Below, piece after piece: positions 15,972-23,647 of a stretch of DNA of 50,091 nucleotides. Position numbers and translations under genes: made by a program. The notes beneath the pieces were generated by a model. It was not told the DNA's origin. It saw only the letters and a list, made by a program, of their open reading frames with translations, and searched no databases. How positions within the stretch are numbered: position 1 is the first letter of the stretch; each line of letters begins with the position of its first letter. Source of the stretch: Chloroflexota bacterium (GTDB lineage: Bacteria > Chloroflexota > UBA11872 > UBA12225); the NCBI GenBank assembly GCA_030447525.1, contig JAUJOR010000019.1:43073-93163 (forward strand), read 5' to 3'.

Positions 15972-17663
15972 TTAATGGGCCCGGCGGGAGAGGTCAATCT
16001 CCAGCGTCCTCACCTCACCGCCCTCGGCCCCCCTCGTTCCGTTGCCCAGGTCGATCACGCGCAGGCGATGGTTGTTCGTGTCCGCGACGAACAAGGTGCC
16101 CCGAGCCACGGCCAGGCCCCCAGGCTCGGAGAAGCGGGCGGTCTTGCCGGGACCGTCGGCGAAGCCTCCCGGTGCACCGGCCCCGAAGAGCGTCTGCACC
16201 TCCCGGGCCTGTAGGTCAAACCGCTTGATGCGGTGGTTGTAGGTGTCGGCGATCAGGACGGACGGTCCCCGGGGGTCGTCCGGCCAGGAGCAGACCCCCA
16301 GGGGATGCTGGAGGCGGGCGAACGACGCCGGGCCGTCCACGTCGCCGAACTCGAAGAGGCCGGCGCCGAGCAGGGTGGAAGTCTCTCCCCCGGGGAGGTC
16401 GACGACGCGGATGGCGCTGGTCTCGCTGTCGGCGACGAATAGCCGGGTGCCGCCGGCGTCGAGCGAGAGCCCGGAGGGCTGGGCAAAGCAGGCCTCCAGG
16501 CGGGGACCGTCGACGAGGGCCTCTGCCCCGGTGCCGGCGAAGGGGGCGACGACCCCCTGCTCCAGGTCCAGCGCCCAGATCTGGTGCCACCCGGCCATGG
16601 CGATGAACAGCAACCCACGGTCGTCGTGGTCGTCCTGATGGGAGCCCGCCTCTAGGGGTGGACCGGCCTGCGGATGGGGGAGAAAGGCCAGGTCCCACGG
16701 GCTAGAGAGGGGTGTCTCCAATGCCGCCCCCCCGCCCCCCAGGCGGCGCCCCTGCCGCCCGGTGCCGGCAATAGTGGTGACGCGCCCTCCATCCGGGCTC
16801 ACCCGCCGGACAACGTGGTTCTCCGTATCGGCGACGTAGATCACCCCGCTGCGCGGGTCGATGGCCATCCCTTGGGGCCAGTTGAAGCGCGCCTCGCCCG
16901 GCAGCCCGTCTACCAGCCCTGGCTCGGCGCCAGACTCACCGCCGCCGACGATGTGGTGCACTGCCCCATCCATCACCTGCAGCCCCATCACCACCAGGCG
17001 GTGGTGGTTGCTGTCGGCGATGGTAATGTGGCCCCGTCCCCGTCCGTCCACCAGCACCTTGCCCGGATAGGCCAGGGCGCCGGCGGGGGCAGCCTGGGCG
17101 GCGCCCCCAACCTGGCCGAAGTCCATCGCCCCCCGCCGCAGCCAGCCTGACGTGGTGTACTCCTCCAGCATGGCGTCGATGACGCGGGCGAGTTGCTCCG
17201 CTTCAGCCTCTCCTTCATGCCGGCCGATGACCTTGCCCCGCGGGTCAATGAACATCAGGGTCGGCCAGGCACGGCAGGCGTACTCCCGCCAGATACGAAA
17301 GTCCCGGTCGTTCACCACCGGGTGACGGATGGCGTGCCGGCGCACCGCCTGGCGCACCGCTTCCGTCGATTGCTCCTGGGGAAACTTCGCCGAGTGGACG
17401 CCGATCACCACCAGGCTATCGGCGTAGCGTACCTCCAGCTCCCGCAACTGCGGGAGTACATGAAGACAGTTAATTCAGCAAAATGTCCAGAAATCCAGGA
17501 TGACGAGCTTGCCCCGGAGGTCGGCCAGGCGTAGCGGACGGTCGGTGTTCACCCACTCCAACCCCGCCGGAAACTCCGGGGCGTTCACCTGGCCGGCGAA
17601 GCGCTGCTGCATCTGCGTCCCCGGCACCTCTGCCCCCACGGACGTCCCGTCGCCATCTGTCAT
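15972..17663 (-). CDS. Thioredoxin-like/NHL-repeat protein, candidate selenoprotein (in-frame UGA as Sec63)
   Basis: Read as one 563-aa protein with UGA (17475-17477) as Sec63. Residues about 25-170 are a thioredoxin/redoxin fold (LADLRGKLVILDFWTFC, Sec63, INCLHVLPQLRELE; later RAWPTLMFIDPRGKVIG). About residues 185-555 are NHL repeats forming a beta-propeller (IADSNHHRLVVMGL, VYVADTENHVVRR, LFVADSETSAIRVVDL, LIADTYNHRIKRFDL, LFVADTNNHRLRVIDL). The architecture matches NHLRC2-type proteins, whose active site as I recall it is CCINC; here it is C-Sec-I-N-C, so the UGA replaces the first Cys of CxxC. The frame continues open for 500 codons after UGA, and a SECIS-like hairpin follows. ATG at 17663 has GGAGGG 9 nt upstream. 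The alternative is a Cys-to-stop mutation. No sel genes are in the window. Confidence 0.85.
17439..17456 (-). promoter_or_regulatory. Candidate bacterial SECIS element
   Basis: On the mRNA strand, CTCCCGC-AGTT-GCGGGAG: a perfect 7-bp stem with a tetraloop whose second base is G. It starts 18 nt after the UGA; the apical loop starts 25 nt after it. This falls within the described bacterial SECIS geometry (loop about 16-37 nt after UGA, G among the first two loop bases). Confidence 0.7.
17475..17477 (-). other. In-frame UGA, proposed selenocysteine codon
   Basis: Codon 63 of the thioredoxin/NHL gene, between Cys62 and Ile64-Asn65-Cys66. It aligns with a redox-active Cys, giving a UxxC motif. 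Confidence 0.72.
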
Positions 17664-18129
17664 GTCTGTGCTCCCTCCGCTGCGGTCAGGCGGTACGTCA
17701 CCGGGGGTGCCACGGGAGTGGCACCCCCGGGCGCAGACCCGCGTGGGGCAACTGTAGCAGGGCGGAAAGGACACCATGACGCTACGGTGCCGGGCCCCCT
17801 GCGGTGCTGTCGGCGCTTGTTGCCACGCCGCGAGGCAACCGACGAAGCGTGGAACTTCCAGGACCGTCCAGTCACGCGCCGCCCCTCCCGGCTGTTTATC
17901 TTACTGACGGCTGTGTAGACAACTACACCTTCGGGCGCCGCGCCCACCGGGCCAGGATTAGCAATCAGTGCAACGATCGGGATTCGTGTTCCAAGCCCGT
18001 GGGGGCGCCACGGAGGTACAAGACTGGCCCCGCCACACGGTCAGGCGGCGCTTTCAGGCCAGCGCGCTCGTGAGCGCGCACCGGCCGGCCGGTGCAACGC
18101 CCCGCCCCCGGCAAGGAGGATGTCAGGGT
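17664..18129. other. Intergenic region between the thioredoxin/NHL gene and the gene at 18130
   Basis: 466 bp between divergent genes. It contains the hairpin at 17701-17730 and nothing else I can identify. Overlapping short ORFs lack ribosome-binding sites and resemble no family. Confidence 0.4.
17701..17730. promoter_or_regulatory. Strong 13-bp hairpin upstream of the thioredoxin/NHL gene
   Basis: Perfect arms CCGGGGGTGCCAC (17701-17713) and GTGGCACCCCCGG (17718-17730) with a GGGA loop. It lies about 38 nt upstream of the ATG at 17663, so it could be a 5' UTR structure; no T-tract. It also resembles the other GC palindromes in the window. Confidence 0.6.
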
Positions 18130-18519
18130 ATGTCTGGTGCGGCCGAGGCCGAACGGCGCGTCGCGGACGCCGAGGCGAACCTGGGCCTGGCGCTGCGCCG
18201 CCTGCGGGCCGTCCGCCGCGACGCCCTGAGGCGTGGGTTCGATGCGGAAAAGCACAACCCGGTGATCGCAGCCTACCGCCAGGCGGCGAGCAAGGTGCTC
18301 GCCGCCCGCCTGGCCTGGGCGTCCGCCGGCGGGGGCTCCGAAACCGCCCCCGCCGGCCGGCCTGACGCTCTACCCCCTGGCGCCACTGCACCCATCCCGC
18401 TGCGGGCGTCACCGCGCCCGGCTGCCTGGCAGGCTGCCCCGCTCCACCCGGCCTCCCCGGTGCGGATCGTGCGCTGGCTGCGGGGGGCCGTCCGCCTGCT
18501 GCAGTCGACCCGCGCCTGA
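18130..18519 (+). CDS. Hypothetical protein (129 aa)
   Basis: ATG at 18130 has AAGGAGG about 10 nt upstream. The first half is helical and charged (EAERRVADAEANLGLALRRL, then RRDALRRGFDAEKHNPVIAA), probably a short coiled coil or helical hairpin; the second half is Ala/Pro-rich and low complexity, ending in a basic amphipathic helix (VRIVRWLRGAVRLLQSTRA). No signal peptide or membrane span. No family recognised. It stands alone upstream of a sugar-binding protein. The strong ribosome-binding site and coherent helical N-terminus make it likely real. Confidence 0.6.
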   Translation: MSGAAEAERRVADAEANLGLALRRLRAVRRDALRRGFDAEKHNPVIAAYRQAASKVLAARLAWASAGGGSETAPAGRPDALPPGATAPIPLRASPRPAAWQAAPLHPASPVRIVRWLRGAVRLLQSTRA

Positions 18520-18565
18520 GGGGGCCGGCTCTGCATCTCCCCCCGGCGCTCCCTCGACGCTCGGT

Positions 18566-18594
18566 TTGACGCCGCCTCCGGCCGGCCCTATGCT
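18566..18594 (+). promoter_or_regulatory. Sigma-70 promoter for the sugar-binding protein at 18642
   Basis: TTGACG (18566-18571), 17-bp spacer, TATGCT (18589-18594), about 47 bp before the ATG. The best -35/-10 pair I found in the window. Confidence 0.6.
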
Positions 18595-18641
18595 CCCGGC
18601 ACAAGGGGGGCGCAGCAGCTCACGGCCCAAGGAGAGAGGCA

Positions 18642-20000
18642 ATGCAGGGTATCTCGAGGGAGGTCAGGGAGATGGGAGGGGGTAGGAGGACGCGCCGCCG
18701 GCTCGCCGGGGGTGCCGGGGTCGGGGCGGTGGCCCTGGCCCTGCTGGCCTGCGATGCCCCGGGGGCTGCCCCGGGGAGCCGCTCGCAGGGACCGGTAAAG
18801 CTCGCCGTCGTCACCCGTGGTGGTGGCGATGGCACGGGTATGGAGCAGCTGATCATCCCCGCCTTCACCAAGGCCTACCCCAACATTCAGGTCGAGCACG
18901 CCTCCTTAGGGGGCGAGCCGGACTACTGGACCAAGGTGGTCACCGGACACCTGGGGAAGGACCTGGCCGATATCGTCTGGGCCAGCACCGGGGGCTTCCA
19001 CGCCCTCGGCCACCGAGGTGTCTTCAAGGAGCTAGACCCTCTGGCCCGCGCCGACAAGTATGACTTCAAAGACTACGTCCCCGGCGCCCTGGAGACGCTC
19101 AAAATCGACGGCAAGCTCCAGGCCCTGCCCTGGGGCGGGCATCCCGGCTACACCGGCCTGGTATATAACGAGGAGCTGCTGACCCGCGCCGGACATAAGC
19201 CACCGGATGCCACCTGGACGTGGGACCGGCTCCTGGAAGTAGCCAGGACCAGCAGCCGGGTGACCGGAGACGACAAGAGCGACGTCTACGGCTTCCATCC
19301 AGTGACCGACTACCTCGGCCTGACCCCCATCGTGCGGGGTAACGGCGCCGACTTCCTGGACAGAGAAGGGAAGCGAGTTATCCTTGGTAGCCCGGCGGGA
19401 CTGCAATCGCTCAACGTCTACCGTGACCTGTGGGTCAAGCACCGCGTCGCCGCTCCGGTAGGGTCGAACGTCGGCGACCTGTTCGTCCAGGGGCGCATGG
19501 CCATGTGGCAGGGGAACTATGGAAGCCAGTTCTCGCCGGGAGAGAAGGGTATCAATGGGCGCTTCAAGTGGGGCATGGTCATTCTCCCCAAAGGGACGAG
19601 TGGCAAGGTGGGGACGCAGCTGACGATCAACGGCATGGCCATGTCCGCCTTGAGCAAGAATCCCGACGCCGCCTGGACGTTCCTGAAGTACATCATGGAG
19701 CCGGACGTACAAGTCCCGGCTGTCCTCTCCGGCGCCAGCCGCCCGGGGCTCCGTAGGTCTGTCCTGCGTCACCCCAGGCTGATGAGTGACATGAAGTCCC
19801 ACGCCGTGTGGGTGGAGCTGCTGGAGAGCGCCTCCCCCTGGCACCAGCCGGCCAACTTCCGCTGGTCGGAGTTCAACGAGCAGATCAACAAGGCCTTTGC
19901 CCCGGCCTGGAAGGGCGAGCAGACGGTGGAGCAAGCCCTATCCCAGAACATGCCGGCGTTTGACGCTATCTTGCAGAAGCCGCGGGAAGGGTTCGTCTAA
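18642..20000 (+). CDS. ABC transporter sugar-binding lipoprotein (family 1 solute-binding)
   Basis: 452-aa extracellular solute-binding protein. The N-terminus is an Arg-rich stretch followed by GGAGVGAVALALLACDAPG, a lipoprotein signal with Cys near residue 36. The mature part shows the family-1 (MalE-like) pattern: FTKAYPNIQVEHASL, DIVWASTGGFHALGHRGVF, GLVYNEELLTRAGHKPP with TWTWDRLLEVA, QGRMAMWQGNYGSQF, and NPDAAWTFLKYIMEP. It should capture a sugar or oligosaccharide and pass it to an ABC permease, but no permease or ATPase gene is in the window. A promoter lies at 18566-18594 and AAGGAGAGAG before the ATG. The next binding-protein gene follows 138 nt downstream. Confidence 0.94.
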   Translation: MQGISREVREMGGGRRTRRRLAGGAGVGAVALALLACDAPGAAPGSRSQGPVKLAVVTRGGGDGTGMEQLIIPAFTKAYPNIQVEHASLGGEPDYWTKVVTGHLGKDLADIVWASTGGFHALGHRGVFKELDPLARADKYDFKDYVPGALETLKIDGKLQALPWGGHPGYTGLVYNEELLTRAGHKPPDATWTWDRLLEVARTSSRVTGDDKSDVYGFHPVTDYLGLTPIVRGNGADFLDREGKRVILGSPAGLQSLNVYRDLWVKHRVAAPVGSNVGDLFVQGRMAMWQGNYGSQFSPGEKGINGRFKWGMVILPKGTSGKVGTQLTINGMAMSALSKNPDAAWTFLKYIMEPDVQVPAVLSGASRPGLRRSVLRHPRLMSDMKSHAVWVELLESASPWHQPANFRWSEFNEQINKAFAPAWKGEQTVEQALSQNMPAFDAILQKPREGFV

Positions 20001-20138
20001 GCGAGCCTCCTCTAACAGGGCAACGAGACTTCCACCTGCTACAGGGTGATAGCCGGTGATCTGGAATCCCTCCTTGCAGTTCTAAGCGGGGGCCGCGTGG
20101 CGGGGTTCGGTTCAAGAGCCGAGGAGGGGCTTTGTCTC

Positions 20139-21542
20139 ATGGCTACTGCAGTGAGGACACCGACCCATGTGGGCCGGACGCGCCGGGGTGTAGTACAGGC
20201 CGGGCTGACCGGCCTGCTCGGCGCCGCCGCCACCGCCTGCGGCGCGGCGACGAACAGCGGCGCCCCGGCCGGCCCGGTCCCCTCCGGGGCGGCGCCCCCT
20301 AACGGCCGCCCGGCCACCGGCCCCTTATGGGTGCTCGACCACCCTCTGCAGCTCCCCGTGCGTCAGGCCCTGGCGCAGCGCATCGCCGACTTCGAAAAGG
20401 CCTTTCCCGGAGCCAAGGTAGAGTACGACGGGGTGGTGGAGCCGAACGACAATACCGAGAAGTTCGCCATCCTTGTCGCCGCCGGGACGATGCCGGATGT
20501 CTCTGTCACCCACACGTCCTTCCTGACCCAATACCCCCACTTCGCCGACCTGACTCCCTACCTGGCCAAGGACAAGACGCTCAAAGCAGACGACTATTTC
20601 CCCACCATCTTCAACGCCTTCAAGGTGCCCCTCGGCCGGACGCCCCGCCAGATCGGCATCCCCCGCGAAGTGCACGCCACCATTCTGTACTACGCCAAGA
20701 ACGCGGTGCAGGCCGCCGGCCTGAAGGAGCCGGCCAAGGACTGGACGCATACCGACTTCGTCGACTTCGCCCTCAAGCTCACCGACTGGAAAGAGGACCC
20801 CCAGCAAGCCAGGTGGGCCGTCCAGAACATGACCAGCCTCGGCGGGGCTTCCGGTGGCCTGCCCCTCTTCTGGGAGTTCGGCGCCGAGTTCTTTACCCTC
20901 GATGGGAAGCAGTGCATCATCGACCAGCCGGCGGCGCGGGAAGCGTTGCAGTACCTCGCCGACCTGGTGACCAGGCACCACATCGCCCCCTCCCCGGCCG
21001 AGCAGATGGCCAGTGGCCTCTCCGGGAGCCAGCAGGCCCAGTTCGCCACCGGACGCTACCGGATGTACGCCTCGAACCAGAACACCGCCCCGGTGGGGAC
21101 AAACGCCGTCCCCTTCGACTGGGATCTCCAGGCCCTCCCCCAGGTGTCGGGCAAGAAGCGGGCGACGCGTATGGCCGGCAACGCCTACGGGATCATCACC
21201 GCCGGGAAGGCCAAGAACCCTGACCTGGCCTGGGAGTTGGTCAAGTACTTCGTCGGCGAGGAGGGCTCCCGCCTGCAGCTGCAGGCCGGGAACTTCATGT
21301 CCCACAAGCGGGCGGTGGAGCGATGGCCGGAGACGCGGGCCCCGGCCAAGAATGGCAGGGTCGTCTTCGAGATCATGGAAAGCTGGGCCCGCCTGGAGAA
21401 TCGCCCCCCGGGCTGGGATAAGGCCATGGCCCCCATCAACCGAGAGTGGACGAGAGTCCAGAACGGGCAGCAGTCCATCGGGGAGATGATCAACGTGGCC
21501 AAGCCGGAGGCGGAGGGTATCCTCCGCGCCGAAGGCACCTGA
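20139..21542 (+). CDS. ABC transporter sugar-binding lipoprotein (family 1 solute-binding)
   Basis: 467-aa lipoprotein. Starting at ATG 20139 (GAGGAGG about 12 nt upstream), the N-terminus reads as an Arg-rich Tat-like leader (GRTRRGVVQAGLTGLLGA) with Cys near residue 32 in AATACGAA; the frame is open from 20046, but the leader only makes sense from 20139. Family features: IADFEKAFPGAKVEYDGVVE, LTPYLAKDKTLKADDYFP, LYYAKNAVQAAGLKEP, FATGRYRMYASNQN, and NPDLAWELVKYFVGEEGSRL. It follows another binding protein in the same direction but with low similarity to it, so the two probably serve different ligands. No transporter membrane components are present. Confidence 0.94.
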   Translation: MATAVRTPTHVGRTRRGVVQAGLTGLLGAAATACGAATNSGAPAGPVPSGAAPPNGRPATGPLWVLDHPLQLPVRQALAQRIADFEKAFPGAKVEYDGVVEPNDNTEKFAILVAAGTMPDVSVTHTSFLTQYPHFADLTPYLAKDKTLKADDYFPTIFNAFKVPLGRTPRQIGIPREVHATILYYAKNAVQAAGLKEPAKDWTHTDFVDFALKLTDWKEDPQQARWAVQNMTSLGGASGGLPLFWEFGAEFFTLDGKQCIIDQPAAREALQYLADLVTRHHIAPSPAEQMASGLSGSQQAQFATGRYRMYASNQNTAPVGTNAVPFDWDLQALPQVSGKKRATRMAGNAYGIITAGKAKNPDLAWELVKYFVGEEGSRLQLQAGNFMSHKRAVERWPETRAPAKNGRVVFEIMESWARLENRPPGWDKAMAPINREWTRVQNGQQSIGEMINVAKPEAEGILRAEGT

Positions 21543-21648
21543 CCCTCGCCCATCCTTCTCTGGTCTAGAGCGCGCCTGCACGCCACTCCGCTCCCCCCTC
21601 AGCGCTGCACACGCCACGGGGGAGCGCGTCTGCCTCTGGTGTCTTTCC

Positions 21649-21690
21649 TACGGCCGGGGCCGATCCAAGCCCTTACGGCCGGGGCCGATC
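21649..21690. repeat. 17-bp direct repeat at the end of the binding-protein fragment
   Basis: TACGGCCGGGGCCGATC at 21649-21665 recurs at 21674-21690 (period 25), duplicating the last codons of the fragment on the minus strand (DRPRP-stop). Confidence 0.7.
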
Positions 21691-21990
21691 GAGGACCTTC
21701 TGCACCTCGGTGTGGACGGGCCTCATGCCCTCCGCCGGCGAGACCTTGTTCAACCAGATGGCGTCCATGTTCTGGTTCCAGACGTCGTTGATCTCCTGAT
21801 CACGGACGTTCCACGGCTTCGGCTCGGCGAACGCCTTGCGTCCTTCTTTCAAGGCCGCCTGGAACTCCTTGAGCCCGATCATCTTCTCCTGCAGGCCGGC
21901 ATCGCCCTGCACGTCCGGCCGCGCGCCGGGCCCTCCGGCGTTGAGATAGACCTTGTCGCCGATGGTGCGGCAGGCGGCCAAGGTACCTTT
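21673..21990 (-). pseudogene. C-terminal fragment of a family 1 solute-binding protein
   Basis: About 100 residues with the end of a sugar-binding protein: GLKEFQAALKEGRKAFAEPK, the WNVRDQEINDVWNQNMDAIW stretch and a C-terminal TEVQKVLDRPRP. There is no start region: homology-like sequence stops near 21990, where composition changes abruptly and a plus-strand membrane ORF begins. So this is the remnant of a gene truncated by deletion or insertion. It lies tail-to-tail with the intact binding protein ending at 21542. Confidence 0.75.
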
Positions 21991-22396
21991 CCTCACGAAT
22001 CAGGCATGGGTGCTGCTGGCACTCGGCACGATCACCGTCGGCTTTAGCGCAGCGTCCGTTACGCAAGGCATCTTCGATCGATATGACCCGCTTCCCTTGT
22101 GGGGAGCGCTTGTGGTCGCCGACACTATTGGGCTGGCTCTCATCCTGTTTGTGTATCAAACCACAATGGCCCACAGGCAGTTCATGTGGGACCTTTACAC
22201 GAGAAAGTTCGGTGAGTGGGACGCCCCCCCGGAAAGTGTCCCGATTACGCAACGTGCTTCCAAGGCGCCGACGGTGAAACCGGCGGCTTGGTGGATCAAC
22301 GCTAAGGTGTGGTTGGCAGTGACCATCGCCGCATTGTTCGCCTGGAATGCTTGGGTCATTTTGAGTAGCGTAACGCGAAGTCCACTCGCCACATAG
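21953..22396 (+). CDS. Predicted membrane protein, possibly truncated and foreign
   Basis: The open frame encodes up to 147 aa, but only the part from about 21990 looks genuine: three hydrophobic spans (AWVLLALGTITVGFSAASV, PLWGALVVADTIGLALILFV, VWLAVTIAALFAWNAWVIL) with a polar segment between the second and third (HRQFMWDLYTRKFGEWD). The first ten residues are antisense to the binding-protein fragment, so the true start is unclear; a GTG in AWVLL is possible and a 5' truncation is likely. G+C is visibly lower here than around it, suggesting recent acquisition. No family recognised. Confidence 0.5.
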   Translation: MSPMVRQAAKVPFLTNQAWVLLALGTITVGFSAASVTQGIFDRYDPLPLWGALVVADTIGLALILFVYQTTMAHRQFMWDLYTRKFGEWDAPPESVPITQRASKAPTVKPAAWWINAKVWLAVTIAALFAWNAWVILSSVTRSPLAT

Positions 22397-22514
22397 GTCA
22401 CCTCGCCTCAGAACTTTCCCTGGATAGCGTCTGCAGAGGAGTTGCCTCCAGGCCATTGGCGAGTGTCGGCCGCGCTGGCCGGTCAGCGTGGGCGCGGTCG
22501 TTCGTGGATGTGCG

Positions 22515-22739
22515 TCTCTGACGACGTCAGCCCGTTGGACGTTCTTGAGCCGCTCCGCCACGCCGACGAAGCACCTTCTCGCCCAGCGACCGGCGCACCT
22601 CCGCCAGGGCCACCACCCGGCATCCCGGCACGGCGGTGAAGTTCGGGAGATGGACGCGCTGGGCCATCGACCCGCATCCGACGTACCCCAGGCGCAGCGG
22701 GCCTTCGGGCGGCGTCTGCGGCGTCTCAGGAGCAGTCAT
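22515..22739 (-). pseudogene. N-terminal fragment of a Gfo/Idh/MocA-family oxidoreductase
   Basis: About 70 residues with the NAD(P)-binding start of the family: LRLGYVGCGSMAQRVHLPNF, then VVALAEVRRSLGEKVLRR. The frame then shifts (continuing as VAERLKNVQRADVV in another frame) and the rest of the roughly 350-aa protein is missing. Same strand as the binding-protein fragment, which suggests both belonged to one minus-strand sugar cluster now disrupted by the lower-GC insert between them. Confidence 0.7.
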
Positions 22740-22761
22740 GTCTTACCTTCACTGCGGACGT

Positions 22762-23178
22762 TTAGGGGGGTGGTACTGGCGTGATGCCGGCGCGGGCGAA
22801 CTGCTGGTCGAAAGAGTAGATCTCGTCGATGCCGGCGCTCCGGGCGCAGGCGGCGATCAGGGCATCGCCGAAGCTCGCAGCGCCTTGCGGCGGGGTACAG
22901 GCTAGTAAAGACGCTTGCGCCTCGGCCTTCACGAAGCCCACGGCTTCGATGTTCTCGCGGGTGAGGAAGTCCAGGAGGCACGCGGCCACCAGTGTGCGCT
23001 CCCATTTGTATCGTGGCCCGGCGAGCGTCCAGGCGACCTCGGCAAGCACGACGGCCGTCATTCCTAACGTAGTTTCGGATTCGATGAGGCGGCGAGCCCT
23101 TGCCGCCTGCGCCGGGACGTCGTTCAGCAGGTAGCGGAGGAGGACGTTTGCATCGACGGCGCGGAGTGCTTCAGCCAC
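22762..23178 (-). CDS. PIN-domain protein, VapC-type toxin
   Basis: 138-aa PIN-domain ribonuclease-like protein, the toxin partner of the AbrB-type gene upstream. Acidic metal-binding residues are visible in AVDANVLLRYLLND (Asp near residue 9), VVLAEVAWTL (Glu) and GDALIAACARSAG plus YSFDQQFAR (Asp pair). VapC toxins usually cleave tRNA or rRNA. The GTG start at 23178 lies inside the end of the antitoxin gene (8-nt overlap), typical of translationally coupled pairs; the frame is open further upstream but the PIN fold begins here. It borders the scar of gene fragments at 21.7-22.7 kb. Confidence 0.85.
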   Translation of the reverse strand: MAEALRAVDANVLLRYLLNDVPAQAARARRLIESETTLGMTAVVLAEVAWTLAGPRYKWERTLVAACLLDFLTRENIEAVGFVKAEAQASLLACTPPQGAASFGDALIAACARSAGIDEIYSFDQQFARAGITPVPPP

Positions 23179-23443
23179 GCCCGCCCTCTTCGTTCTGTTG
23201 CGCCTCGTCGATGGCTTCCATGACCGCCTGCTCCAGTTCCTCGCTGGTGGTGACTTTCGGAGCTTCCCCCTCGCGGTGGAAAGCGCCAAACTGTGACCGC
23301 CGGTGCGGCGCCGGCAAGAAGATCACCTCCAGGCGCCCGTCGACCACCCGCTGATAGGCGACCATTCCCGGTTGAACGCCCAGCTTCTCGCGCACAGCAC
23401 GGTCGATGGTGATCTGCCCGCGTTGGCTGACTTGACTGACCAT
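23171..23443 (-). CDS. AbrB/SpoVT-family DNA-binding antitoxin
   Basis: 90-aa antitoxin. The N-terminus is a swapped-hairpin AbrB domain (VSQVSQRGQITIDRAVREKL, then LGVQPGMVAYQRVVDGRLEV); the acidic C-terminus (EELEQAVMEAIDEAQQNEEG) would wrap the PIN toxin. It binds DNA as a dimer and commonly autoregulates its own operon. ATG at 23443 has GGAG about 10 nt upstream; the frame extends to 23602 without looking coding. First gene of the pair; its stop overlaps the toxin start. Confidence 0.88.
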   Translation of the reverse strand: MVSQVSQRGQITIDRAVREKLGVQPGMVAYQRVVDGRLEVIFLPAPHRRSQFGAFHREGEAPKVTTSEELEQAVMEAIDEAQQNEEGGRG

Positions 23444-23647
23444 GACCCAATTCTCCGTGCCTTCCCTTGTCCGTCGCTTGGCTCCAGCTTCTACTGACTC
23501 CAGCGTAGCAGGCAGAGCATTCGGGTTCCGGCGGATCGAGCGGGACGCTACGAATGGTCGTGGAGGGTGCCCAGGGTCAACATCACCCCAGGGGCCGCGC
23601 ACGCCTGTTAGGAGCGGCCCCTGATGAGACGGGCGTGCTGAGGGTGC

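Noticed and set aside
17964..18040. tRNA-like sequence in the intergenic region
   Set aside because: No T-arm consensus and no acceptor-stem pairing.
20325..21617. 430-aa minus-strand open frame opposite the second binding protein
   Set aside because: Shadow frame; the plus-strand protein has a lipoprotein signal and family motifs.
21800..22561. 253-aa minus-strand open frame spanning the scar
   Set aside because: Only its first 14 residues continue the Gfo/Idh/MocA fragment in a shifted frame; the rest is antisense to the membrane ORF.
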